Source of the DNA: Caenorhabditis elegans
Lineage: Eukaryota; Nematoda; Chromadorea; Rhabditida; Rhabditidae
Reading direction: 5' to 3'
NCBI RefSeq assembly: GCF_000002985.6
Contig: NC_003284.9
Coordinates: 8,246,001 to 8,310,000, forward strand
Length of the DNA: 64,000 bases
This document shows, in pieces, positions 37,436 to 48,624 of the stretch. Made by a program: the position numbers and the translations under genes. The notes below the pieces were generated by a model, which saw only the letters and a program-made list of their open reading frames with translations, did no database searches and was not told the origin of the DNA. Numbering within the stretch: position 1 is the stretch's first letter; the number at the start of each line of letters is the position of its first letter.

Positions 37436-39202
37436 TTATTTTCTGCTCATTGAAAAGATGGCGACAAGTCCGGCAAGTGCAAGTGCTCCTCCTCCAACAA
37501 TAGCTGCACCAATGAGGCCATCTGAAAATAGGTAATATAAGAATGGAGTCAAATTATTAGTGTCATCGCTTTTTGTGAGCATTTTAGTGGAGTCAGGATA
37601 AAAATAGGAAACTGTTACTTTGTTGAAATACGTAGCTAAAATCATTTCAAAAATTTACCTTATTAACCGCCGTTCTTTACATTTTATCGCTAACATATAA
37701 TTGGGAAGCCTATTCCGAGAGCTAGCGACACGTTGCCAAAATGAGGGCACATTCATGCGACTTTTTGGCGCAGAAGTCGCTACCAAACATTTTCCCCGAA
37801 CACTTACCATGAGTCATTGCGGATTTGATACTTTCCTTCAACGTCTTCGCCTGCTGGTTATCGCCTTCGGCGTCAAGAAGCACGTCGATGTATCCCAATG
37901 CAAGGTCGTATTGCTTGATACGAGCATGTGCCACTGCCAAATAGTAGACGTAGTTGCGCTTGCTCGTTCTGTCCTCATCGTCGCGGAGAAGCTCTGGAAA
38001 GTTAACAACTCTTGAGAAGAATGTCAAAAACATGGAATATTAAAATTTGGTTAATGTACCCGTTCACTTTTGTTCCGCTTTTCGTAAGTTTAAAGCGTTT
38101 TTGCGGCAGATTTCCTTTCAAACATTAACGTTTTGATAAGCAAAAGTGTTGCCGAAAACCTGTTTCTCAATGAAATCCGCGAGAATTATGAATAGTGTGT
38201 GTATGATCTGGCAAGCATGGATGAATGCCCACTCATTTTACAATGCTTCTCTTTTTGACGTTTTTTTTCAAGTTCATAAAAAACAGATCCATTAGTCAGC
38301 CAAAATGAATTTAAACGGGTCACACACAATACTAAAGGAAACTTTTGGTCTATCTTCAAATGTGTGCCCTTTATTCTTGTTTCTACTTGCACTTTCTCAC
38401 CCATCCAAAACAGGTAGACGACAAAACACCTCTTGTCTCGGGAAGAAGCAAATGAATCTCATATCCTAACCACACCAGTTTTACGTTACGCTTTTTATAT
38501 AAAGAAAATTAGCATTCCATTTCTGATTCTTCTCCACTTTGCCTTTCTCCTGTTGTCTTTTTGCCTCCCAGCCGCGGTTTCTCGGCTAGATTCGGGTAGG
38601 ACCGTCGCACAGGTGAATGAGTCTAATTGGGAAGATTTATACTCACTCTCAAGACACACGATTCCCTCCTTCACGTCCAGTTTGTTCTTGGATCCAATCA
38701 TGGCATGTGCAAAGGCAAAAGTCGACGCGGCGCTAGGATCTCCACGAGCACATTGGCGCATGTACTGCTCACGAGCATTCTGAAAGAATGATGTGTTAGT
38801 ATTTGTGATGAAAATTTCTTTGTTAAATTTTTTACTCACTTTGTTTGTCATTTTTAAGGCATTACAAACAACTTTTTTCCATATTTAATTGACTAAAAAC
38901 TTTCTTAAAACTTGAAAGTCGACTAAGATACGACTGCTTCTTGAAAGAAACTTGACATAGTTTTTGTTAGTAGTTTCAGTCCTTGTATTTTTAGAATCAC
39001 TATTTTTATTACTTTTTTTTGAAAAATCCATCTTTTTAATTAACTTTAGCCTTTCGAAATGATTCACCGAGATTTCTGATCATTTCTCATGATATCTGTA
39101 GGACATCATCAAGTTTCAAATGACTGTTTTTTTTTCATTTTCTTTTCTTACCATCAATACGGCGGGATTTGTCCGTTCCTCGAGAATAGTTCCGTAATCC
39201 AT
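37436..39202 (-). CDS. fis-2: FIS1-type mitochondrial/peroxisomal fission tail-anchored protein, 151 aa
   Basis: Exons 39202-39152 (ATG), 38779-38647, 37993-37808 and 37521-37436 (TAA). The protein starts MDYGTILEERTNPAVLM and folds as two TPR-like helical hairpins: EQYMRQCARG and GDPSAASTFAFAHAMIGSKN, then KRNYVYYLAVAHARIKQYDL and ALGYIDVLLDAEGDNQQAKTL. The C-terminal helix GAAIVGGGALALAGLVAIFS is followed by the basic tail MSRK, the classic tail-anchor for the outer mitochondrial or peroxisomal membrane. Length (~150 aa) matches FIS1 family members, which recruit or modulate dynamin-related fission and mitophagy. A frame reading through the second intron from 38851 is not supported. The symbol is from memory (an X-linked FIS1 paralogue beside ksr-1); fis-1 is the alternative. 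Confidence 0.9.
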
Positions 39203-39724
39203 TTCGTTTGTTGTGTGCCCTGTAAAATTACATATAAAATGATGTTATGTAAATAGGGAAACACTTTAGAATTGCATTCCATAAAAATAGATCAGATCGG
39301 GAAGTGGAACTGAACAAAGTAAAACAATCGGATAAGCGTATTTTCTCAAGTATGACAGCAATAAGGAAAGACTGAAAAAGAAGTTACAAGTCTTCCGAAA
39401 AATAGCCATTATCGAATCTTCAAGTATATGTATCATTACGCGCGGCGCTTCTGTCTCGCTTCACTAATAAGTTGACCTACAGATGAGATAAGGCCCATTT
39501 TGTCTCATTCGCGCCATAGATGTTATGTTGGATATCCTTAAGCTATCGTTTTCGGATCGCCCATTACTTGTGTCCCGGCGCATCTCTCTTGTCATCTTTG
39601 CTTTTGATTTCACTCATTTCCATTTTCTCAAAAAGTTTTTGCTTTTCTTCGCAATCTTACTCGTAACAGCTTATTTTGTTACAGCTGAGTTTTTAAATCA
39701 ATCACATTATAACAGTATGGAGAC
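39203..39724. other. Divergent promoter region
   Basis: 521 bp between divergent starts of the FIS1 homologue (-) and the secreted protein (+). A TTTTACAG acceptor (minus strand, near 39220) precedes the FIS1 ATG and may be its trans-splice site. A plus-strand 67-codon frame (39525-39728) overlaps the downstream ATG by 4 nt and is not counted as a gene. Confidence 0.5.
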
Positions 39725-40778
39725 ATGAAGAACATAATATCGAATGCGTCAGTTTTATTACTTTTATCCTATGCTCAAATTTCAGAGGTAAAACTTAAAG
39801 CTAATGTCGTATGATTTAACTTGATTGCTTCAGAGTTTGTCGAAAATTTCCATTGCTTTAAAGCCTTATCAGTATCAATATGTAAGTTGAAGCAATTCAA
39901 TAATTAATAAATTTTATATTCAATTTTACAGGTCGACCCAAATTATAATTATCCAAAAGCGTCTGAAACACCTGTAGCAAGTCCAGAAAATGAGATTCCA
40001 GCGTTTCGAACTTTTGAGCTCCCAAAAGAACCAAATGAGCCGGAGGGATCAATTAACTTTCGAACGCTTAATAATATTGAAAATACTGTAAGTTTTAAAA
40101 CTAGGAAAATCAATTTTCATAAATAATGTGATCAAAAATCGGTAAATAGGCGACTAGTGGACATGAAACTGAAATAGTTTCCAACAAACACATTCAAACC
40201 TATTTCAGGCAACTATTATACCGGCAAGTGTAAAACCAATAATTCCAAAAAAAAGAAAAACAAAGCGAAAACCACGTCGAAAACCGAAGAAAATGCATTT
40301 ACGCCGTGTATTCAAAACGAGTGAGTTTTAATCAATTGTTAGCAGTCGTCATCATTTTCTCGAAAATTCAAACTATTGCGAAATATCAAAAAACGACAAA
40401 CTTATGATTTTTTCAGGGCTAATAACTACGACGCCTCGTCCTGTTTCTATAAATGAAATTCGAATAGAAGAGGAAACCATGGAAACAACAACAAATGTGA
40501 TAAATCTAGCGGTAAATAGTGATGACACGAACCAAAAAAAATCTTCATTTTTTCAGCCGATTTTCGACGCCCAAACCGGTACTTCTTACACTGCAGCGGA
40601 GCTTAATAGGATATGTTCCGAAACTGTGAATGTGAGCAAAGGATTCGGAATATCTGATATTGAAAGTTTCGCAAAAAATAATTGTTTTTTGATTCGATTG
40701 TATTACCCTGATGTAACATGTTCTCAAATCAACCAACTAGTCGGATATTGTAAAGAAAATGGTCTAATAAATGGCTAA
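39725..40778 (+). CDS. Secreted protein with a strongly basic central cluster, function unknown (about 216-231 aa)
   Basis: Exons 39725-39787, 39834-39881, 39932-40087, 40209-40320, 40417-40511 and 40557-40778 (TAA), all in phase. Residues 1-20, MKNIISNASVLLLLSYAQIS, are a signal peptide. A Pro/Glu-rich acidic stretch (~40-90) is followed by a dense basic cluster (KKRKTKRKPRRKPKKMHLRR) resembling a proprotein-convertase or heparin-binding region, then a Thr-rich linker and a C-terminal ~70-residue module with four cysteines (AELNRIC, KNNC, VTC, GYC) that could form two disulphides. The layout suggests a propeptide-processed secreted factor. I recognise no family. The 45-nt segment 40512-40556 has perfect splice borders but is also open in frame, so it may be intron or retained. 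Confidence 0.82.
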
Positions 40779-41260
40779 TAAGTTGTTTTTCTTGAAAGTG
40801 CAACAAAAAATATTTAAAAAAAAACATGAAAGAAAAACACTTTCAAAAAACAAATAAAATGCACACAGCGGCCCCCGTCGTGTAAATCGACACACAACGG
40901 GACACCTCAAAGGCGCAGGCAATTTAGGTGGTCTTCGCTGCGAGACCAAAGTGAGAGGGAGGTCTCCACTCTATTGAGTGAGAGAGTGAGAGAGTGCCAG
41001 ACATCGACTACACGTTGTACATCTCGAAGGGGTCAACGCGGCTGCCCTCAATACGGGAATAATCGATTTCTACTCAATTTTCTTTGTTTTTTCGATCCCA
41101 AGTTTTGAAAATAGCAAGTGTTAACCTTTTCATATTGATTATGACCGTTAAAAAGTTTAAAATAAGTTGCTCACCTATTTTTAAACCTGTTTTTCTCTCA
41201 CTTCCTTGTTAAAAATCGACTAAAATCAATCTAAACTCAATAAGTTATAGTTGGGTACCA
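40779..41260. promoter_or_regulatory. SEC16-like gene promoter region with two short palindromes
   Basis: GC-richer than its surroundings. Contains an imperfect hairpin at about 40874-40901 (CCCGTCGTGT...ACACACAACGGG), which resembles a motif I recall as dispersed in worm genomes, the near-perfect palindrome GGTCTTCGCTGCGAGACC at 40930-40947, and a GAGTGAGAGAGTGAGAGAGT purine tract just after it (~40975-40995). Directly upstream of a housekeeping gene, these are plausible core-promoter elements. Confidence 0.5.
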
Positions 41261-44200
41261 ATGAGCTTCTATTGGCAACAAGGCCTACCAAATCAACAAG
41301 ACACTGGCCAACAATCACAGCAACCAGCACAACAAGGACAATGGGATTTCATAAACCTGGGAGGAGCACCGGCGCCACAACATCAGTGGAATCCAGCTAC
41401 TCAGCAACAAAATAATTATTACTATCACCAACAACCAGCAGCCCCACCGCAGCAGCATACTAACCCTCAACAACCTCCACAGCAACAATACAACGGTAAG
41501 GATTTAAATTTCCAATTTTTGAAAATGAACGTCACTTTAGCTTATACATGCTTATTTTTCAGTTCCCACTAACAGCCACCAGACTGCAGAGCAGAACTAT
41601 CAACAGCAATGGGCACAGCAACAATATCAAAACCAGGCTCAACCTCAGCCACCTCAACAGCCTTCTCTTTCAAGCCAGCAAATCCAACATCAGCCACAGT
41701 TGCCGAAAGCAAAAAAGGTGAGAGGCATTTCAAATTTTTTAAACCTTTCAAAATTAATTTCAGGCACCAAAAGTTCAAACCAACACGCAACAACAAGTGC
41801 AACAGAATTTCAATCCAACACCTCCAGTCTTAACAACTTCCCAGAAACCTGGAAATACACAACAGGATTACTACTATTCCCAGCAGCAGCACACACAACA
41901 AAATGTCTACCAAACAAATCATGTTCATCCCGAAGAAACTCAAGTAGTCGCTCAAGCGCTCCAACCGACAGCTGAATCGACCTACTTTCCACCACCACCT
42001 GTCCAGCAAGTTGGGTCGGCGCCACCATCGAAGGAAGTAACCCCTGAACGGCACTTTACGGCAGCAGCACCCGCGCCACATGTGGAGCAAGTGGCTCTAG
42101 TACCCACTCCTCCAACACTAGCCCCTAAAAGTCAGGCTCCAAATACAGCGAAAAAAGTAAGGCTAACTCCGACGCAATTATAATCGATGTTCCCATTTCT
42201 CCTTTGTTGTTGCAAGCTTTCTTAATTTATCATCATAATTTTGGTTTCATTATTTGAAACAACTTGCATGCTTTTCTTATAGTATTGTTGACGTGCATGT
42301 TGATTTATTTTAGGCGGAGCATTTGACAGTTACTGCCCCAATTGCTGCGGAAACGCCAAAAACGAAAGTAACCCCAACTTCATCAGAAGACGACTGGGAA
42401 AAGGCTGACATGGAAGTTCAACGCGTGGAAGATGAGGTAGGAGATATCTAAGTAACTGTTGTTTGTCATAGTGAATGCATTCTCTAAACTAAACTTTAAA
42501 AAACGCATGTTTATCTGCTATACTCTATCCTATAGTTTCAGTAACCATTAGATACTACACATTTGTAACAAAATCTTTGAAAATTATTTTGATTTTTCAG
42601 AACAAACGTCAAAAGGCAGTGCCATCTACTGCGGTTTCGGAAAAGCCAGAAGAATCGCGAGAATCTTCGTCCCTTGGCGGATCATGGTCTCAGCAGGATA
42701 CCGAACCTTCAGAGCGAAGTTCTGTCGAGCCTGAAATCTTGGAGCACCCAGTGAAATCTGAATCAGATAAAGAAGAAAAAACTCCCAGAGTTTCAATGTC
42801 TGAGGCAAGTGATTTACTTCTGCCAGAAAACGTTTTACATTTATATTTCAGTTTCCGAATCACGAAACTACTCCAACGATAGTGACCATGTCTGTGTCTA
42901 CTAATGAAGATCGGCAGAAAACTCCAGAAGCTGGAAACCTGAGTCAGAACACCTCAATTGTTCTGAATACAACTGATAGCCCTCTTGAAGCAATTGCCAC
43001 TAGTACACCTAAGGAAATCAAGCCGGAAAAGTAGGCCCGAATAAAAAATTATGATATGTTTTCTTTTTTTTTCAGAAGATCATCAGTGTCTTCTCAAGGA
43101 ACAATTGGCGCGGAAAAAACAAAGGCTAAAAAGAAAAACAAGGATGAAGCCGTGTCATCAATGTTCAAAAGACCTGACCAGTTCTCTGAAAATGGTGAGG
43201 CCTCTGGAAATAACAGTGACAGCACGATGGCTTCTGGTCGGCCAGATTTTGAAAGAGGACATGCAAGAGCCAGTTATCGTGAATATAAGAAGACGTACAA
43301 GGAGATAATTGATCGCTTGAAGATGATGAGAACAGATTCTCATCGCCCTGATTTCCGCCCAGCTTCGAAACTTGCAAATCCACTTTTGGCCGCTGCCGGA
43401 CTATCACGTCTTCATCCAGCAATTCGTCGAGAGTCTGCCGGAGGACGCAACGATGGGAGAACTTCGGTTCCTCTTCATCACAGCCATAGTTTTACGGAGC
43501 ATATGTATCACGATCAGAATGGTGGTCGCAGGAGTCGTGTGAGCCGACTTGATCCAAATGCCCGCCCTTCATCTAGACAGGCAACTGGATATCAAACAGC
43601 AAATCAAAGCTACAATCACTATGACCAACATAATCACAGTTATCAGCATCAGCAAATGCAGCACCGAGGCCGTCACAGTGCATTGGGAGTTCCATTTGAT
43701 GCGAGACGAACGCCATCTTCGTATATTAGAACGTTTTCTGGAGAATATGGACAAGAACCACAAGAGACCTCAAGCATATCAGAAAACGAGGATGATGGAG
43801 ATAATGTGGAAAGTGATGATGAGCTTCGAGGTTTCAACATGGAACGACAACACGAGCGACGAGGATACAACAATGCTCAGTATCAAGAAGTGCAATGCCC
43901 AATTGAAGAAGATGGCAGCGCTCTGTACTATTGTGGAGTTGTTCACGTCAACATGGATATATGGCGTCGAATCACACAGAGCTATCAGATCCCAGCAGAG
44001 TTTAATGAGCTGAAGCCAATTGAGAAGGCCGCGTACATTTTCTACGCAGTTATTCACAAACAGCCGTGTAGAAATTTGGATACTTTCCGCAAACAGTTCA
44101 ATTTCTATTTCTATAAGTACGGAATGGAAGGAGACTCTGACGATGATGCACTTTTTAAGGTTTGTGTCATAGCCTTTTTTAAATTATTGAAATTTTATAA

Positions 44201-47200
44201 TAATAAAATACAATTTCCAGGTGTGCCGAACAATGCAAAATCACTACATTGAACGACAAAGAGAAAAAGAACGTGCCAATCAAAACATGATGTCAACTTT
44301 GTTCAGCGATGATACCAGCATCGATGGGTAAGTGTTTCAATTTTTTCAGAGCTTTTATCCATTGTGAACATCTAGTATATGTATCAATGTCTCACATAAT
44401 TTATTCAGTGGTAACGTCTATTCTCTGCCAAATCTCAGTACCGTCGAACCACCGAAAAGTATCATTGCCAAGAGGTTGAGGCAAATTTATTTGGGATATA
44501 AACTTTGTTGTCTTTTTTATGCGAACTTCTTGGGGCTTTGTTTAGTTCTTACTGTTCCTCACCGTCTGTGTTTTAATATTCAATGGGCTATAATTTGGTA
44601 GCAATTGTCCTCCTAAAGTCTTGTTAATCTATCCTATTTATAAAGTTGAATGTCTAATTTGGAATAGGTTGAACATGGATTGTTTGCTTTTCATCATGAT
44701 TATTGTTTCAGACAAAGCGATATGAACAGTGTCTGCGAAGAATCTCTCAATGCTTACGACATTTATAACAATGGACCTCTCAAATTTACATGCCCCCACA
44801 GTTTCATGAACATCTCAACTGGAGGACAAATTATTTCAATACGCCCTGATCAGTCGATTTCTGCTGTTGTTTTTGATGATATCAAATCTGTTCTGAAAGA
44901 TGTCCCAACTTTGCAAGTCAAAGATGCTGCGATGACATTCAAAGGGCCACTTATTCCACATCAATCGGCTCCACACACTGTCCGCCTTTACATCACTAAA
45001 CAAATTGAGAACATTAAAAATTCCGCAGTCGCAATTGAAAATCCGGAGGCAAATGATGTAGTGGAGTCATTGCTCATTTGGCAACTTCTCGAAACTATGG
45101 TTAAGCAACAAGGAGTGAGTTTCTTATTTGAGAATTACTAATTGACTTATAAACAAATTTGCAGAACATCACTGGGCCAGATATTGCGGAACTTCTTGCG
45201 AAAGTAGCCAGTCAACCTGTACAAATTGAAGCTCCACCACAACAAGCAAACATCGCCCCTGCTCTAACTCAGTTTACGAAGTTCCTTCTTGGAGGACATA
45301 TTGATGAAGCGGTTGAAAGTGCTCTTCGCAATGGGCTATTTGCTGATGCCCTTGTTTTGACTCGACGTCTTTTCCCGAACGATGAGCGCAGAATCGAGCA
45401 GATTGAGAGCAGATTTTTGCAGACAAGATCGATGAGCAACCCGGTTACAACGCTAGTGTCCGTCGCTAAAGGAGAATCCCCACCAGTTTTGGTAAGAATT
45501 GTAATAGCCTTCATTAATATCTCATTCACTCAGAATTCAAAATTTGTAATACTTAAATTATTTCCAGACAAATCCGCCACTTGACGATCATCTCAGCTGG
45601 GGAACACATGCTGCCATAATCTTGGCAAACTTGGATCAACGTGGACCAGCAATGAACACTATTTACCAACTGGGCCGAGCACTTGCTAAGAGAGATTATC
45701 ACAGTGCTGCTGATTTTTGTTTCCTTGTTTGTGGAGTCTTGGGAGGTACAAATCCGTTCGAACCAATCGCAACACCGTTAGTTGTCTCTTTTTTAATTAA
45801 TGTTGAACAACTATTGTTTTCAGGGAAGGCGAGGAAGATTACCGACGCCACATTTCACTCGTTAACTCTGATATTCCCGATAACGAGTCTAATCCAAAAT
45901 GTCAGTACGGATTCTTGCTCACAGATCTTCACGCCACAGAAATTTTCGACTATGCGTTGCGATTAAAAGCCGATCGCGAATCACCATTGACAAAGTCTGT
46001 GGAGTATCAGACTGCACGCATCAAATATGCTAAGCTCCTGGCTAATCATGGATTCAACACTGACGCCTACAGGTTTGACGAATAAAAAAAAGCTTCAAAT
46101 ACTCTCTAACATTTAAACTTTTCAGATACTGCACAGAAGTTGCTCGAGCCATCTGGAACAATTTGTATCTGTTTAAAGCAGACGACCTTTTGGAATTGTG
46201 TGATTTGGCTGAATCATTGCAATATGCAGCTTCAGTTAATCCATCCGAATCGCAATGGATTCATGACTTGAGAACCACTGTTCAAGCTGGTTTTGTCTAT
46301 ACGCCTCAACCAACACAAACTGTAAAACACTTGGAAAATAAGCCAGTTCCCAGTGTTCACCAAGGTTATGACCTGCAAAGCAATGCACAAGACGATCCAG
46401 AAGTTCCAAGAGAGCCGTAAGTTTTTTTTTTTAAGTTTGACAGTTGTATGTAAACTCTAATTTTCCAGAGTCCAACACGTTCCAATCACACAAAATGTTA
46501 TCGATCCCGTTCCGACTCACTCGGCGTTCACTCCAACTATTCAACCAAAGGACCCGGAGCTCTCACATCCACCCCAAAACCAAGTTTATCGTGAAGAACC
46601 TCCTCACATCCCGCCAACGCCAACGCCATCAGTTCATCAAGAGCAACACTATCAGCAGTTTGACCAATCGTTCTCACAAAGCCTGACTCAACAGGCCCAA
46701 GAAGATGGATTCATGACACCCCCGGATTACAGCGATGGACCTCTCACAATGGCATCATCACCCCCCACACTGCCACCTGTGCAATCTGTTCCAGTATCGT
46801 CTAAGCCTGCGCCTCCATCGGCTGAAAATCAGGCTCAGAATTCTACGTCTCCCCAGCAACCAACACAAGAACAAGGACAAGAAACCCAAGATAGAAATCC
46901 GGATCAAGGGGGATGGCTGAAATCAATTCAAAGCACCGTTCAAAACACCGTTCAAAAAGCGACCGGGAGGAATCCAATGAATCTTCCAGAAGACCGAAAT
47001 CCGTCAATTGTGTGGGATAGTACTCAAAACAAATATGTCGGAGCTGGAGTAGAGCAAGAACCAGTTGCTCCGCCTCCACCAATGGCCCAGGCTGGACCTG
47101 CTCCGCCAGTGGGGGGAGGTGGATTAAGAGCTGCTAGAGGTGGTGAGTTAAAGGTGGACTACACCCTGTGGGGAAATTGCTTTAAAACACGCCTATGGGA

Positions 47201-48117
47201 TCACAATGACCAAATATCTTGATTAAAAAATTTTAAAAAATTTTCTAGATTTTATATGATTTTTTGAAAATTGAAAAAAATCTCAGTTTTCCCCTAATTA
47301 TATTTGAATTTCCGCCAATTGAATTCGTTTGTTGGAGCGCGCTTGCATTATTTTCGTTAATTATTTTTTATTCATTTTCATTATTTCACTGATTTTCTCC
47401 TTTTTTTGGGGTTTTTCATCGGAAAATGAAAGAAATAAACAAGAAAAATGGAAAATGTAACTGAAAATGCCTAAAACTCTGTATAATGCCAATTTCAGGA
47501 TCGTCGTCGTCGGATCGCATATTTCCAGAGTTTTAGACATTTTCAGTTACTTTTTAATAAACATTTTCCATTTTTCTTGTTTATTTCTTTCATTTTCCAA
47601 TGAAAAACCCCCAAAAAATGGAGAAAATCAGTGAAATAATGAAAATAAATGAAAATAATTAACGAAAATAATACGCTCCAACGAACGATATTCAATTGGC
47701 GGAAATTCAAATATAATTAGGGGAAAACTGAGATTTTTCAATTTTCAAAAAATCATATAAAATCTAGAAAATTTTTTTAAATTTTTTTATCATTGTGACC
47801 CCTTTGGCGTGTTTTAAAGCAATTTCCCCACAGGGTTTAGTCCACCTTTAAGCTTTGAGTAAAATGTTTTCTAATTCATTATTTTGATACTAAAAATTAT
47901 ATCAGTAATGATTTCAGCTTCTCGCTATGCCAGAGTTGGAGGCACATCGTCGTCTGCTTCGCAAGCTCCCGCTGGAATGATGGCTCCGGCACCACCAACA
48001 GCGAATTTTGGATTCATTCCTGCTCCAGTTGACAATGATAATGATTCCGTTGATCCATTCAGTGGTCAAGCCAACCCAACTATAATGCAGTCTGCTCCAA
48101 TGTCGTCTGATGAATAA
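41261..48117 (+). CDS. sec-16A.2: SEC16-like ER exit site scaffold (COPII assembly), 1632 aa
   Basis: Sixteen exons in phase: 41261-41495, 41563-41717, 41764-42156, 42314-42436, 42601-42804, 42852-43030, 43076-44159, 44221-44327, 44409-44474, 44712-45114, 45165-45491, 45568-45776, 45824-46072, 46126-46416, 46469-47142 and 47918-48117. The N-terminal ~260 residues are Gln/Pro-rich; then an acidic Ser-rich part and an Arg/His/Gln-rich block (exon 7) that in SEC16 targets ER exit sites. The central conserved domain follows: PHSFMNISTGGQIISIRP, then an alpha-solenoid (ALRNGLFADALVLTRRLF, SWGTHAAIILANL, YGFLLTDLHATEIFDYAL). The C-terminal region includes SIVWDSTQNKYVG. SEC16 nucleates COPII coats by binding Sec13/31, Sec23/24 and Sar1. 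Intron 5 is GC-AG; exon 9 looks like a skippable cassette; intron 15 is almost wholly a TTAA palindrome. The symbol is from memory (second of two worm SEC16 genes) and is less certain than the family. Confidence 0.9.
42805..42851 (+). other. Non-canonical GC-AG intron in the SEC16-like gene
   Basis: Exon 5 ends TCTGAG and the intron begins GCAAGT, otherwise a perfect donor, ending in TATTTCAG 47 nt on. Splicing keeps frame into TTTCCGAATCACGAA; reading through reaches a TAG at 42880-42882 shortly after the acceptor. Confidence 0.85.
47148..47851. repeat. 704-bp TTAA-bounded palindromic transposon-like element (PALTTAA type)
   Basis: Starts TTAAAGGTGGACTA and ends with its mirror (TAGTCCACCTTTAA). 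The two ~345-bp arms are well over 90% identical by eye, leaving a ~25-bp centre near 47500-47525. TTAA at both ends is the target-site duplication typical of piggyBac-like/PALTTAA non-autonomous elements of C. elegans. No transposase frame. It fills nearly all of SEC16 intron 15 and begins inside its 5' splice site. Confidence 0.92.
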
Positions 48118-48624
48118 TAGTAAACAATTTTGTTGTTTTAAGATGTTTACACCAAATGCTCCATTTCCGGCCTTGTGATAGTGTCACTTTTACTTTGTTT
48201 CCCTTTGATTTTCATCAAATTTTATTTTTTTGAGACCTTTACTGCTATTGGGATGGGTTTGTTTTTTAACGATCAATTTTTCAACGCCAACATGTATTGT
48301 TTCATCATTGATAATTATTCTATTCGTGATGGGTTTTCCTCGAATTTCTATTATTTATCTTTTGGTGGAGGATACGGAAGTGTAGATTACTTTCTAAGTC
48401 AACCCTATATTGTTGTGAGTACACACACCTACGCCAGATTTGTTTTATATTTATTTTCTTTTCAAAAACGGTTTCTTTGGTGTAGTCAGTAGTAAATGAA
48501 ATATCTATTTTTGCAAATCAATTTTTTTTACTTTAACTATCTCTTTTTTGTGTATATTATTTCACAATTTTTATACCGAACAACTTCAGCAATTCTAATC
48601 GTTAAAATTTAAAAAAGTCTTCAG
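48118..48624 (+). other. SEC16 3' UTR / intercistronic region
   Basis: 507 nt between same-strand genes. A 105-codon frame (48175-48492) is rich in Phe/Tyr and probably is T-rich 3' UTR. A TCTTCAG acceptor sits exactly before the MED27 ATG (ends 48624), so MED27 is likely trans-spliced; whether as an operon member (SL2) or with SL1 from its own promoter cannot be read from sequence. Confidence 0.5.

Noticed and set aside
38495-38851. 118-codon minus frame over the FIS1 exon
   Set aside because: It reads through both introns around the real exon 38779-38647; the spliced form reproduces a full FIS1 protein.
39525-39728. 67-codon plus frame overlapping the start of the secreted-protein gene
   Set aside because: Its TGA overlaps the downstream ATG by 4 nt, but eukaryotic genes are not translationally coupled this way and the sequence lacks splice or family support. 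At most an upstream ORF in a longer 5' leader.
43549-44013. 154-codon plus frame within SEC16 exon 7
   Set aside because: Shadow of the long exon in another frame; the 361-codon SEC16 frame spans it.
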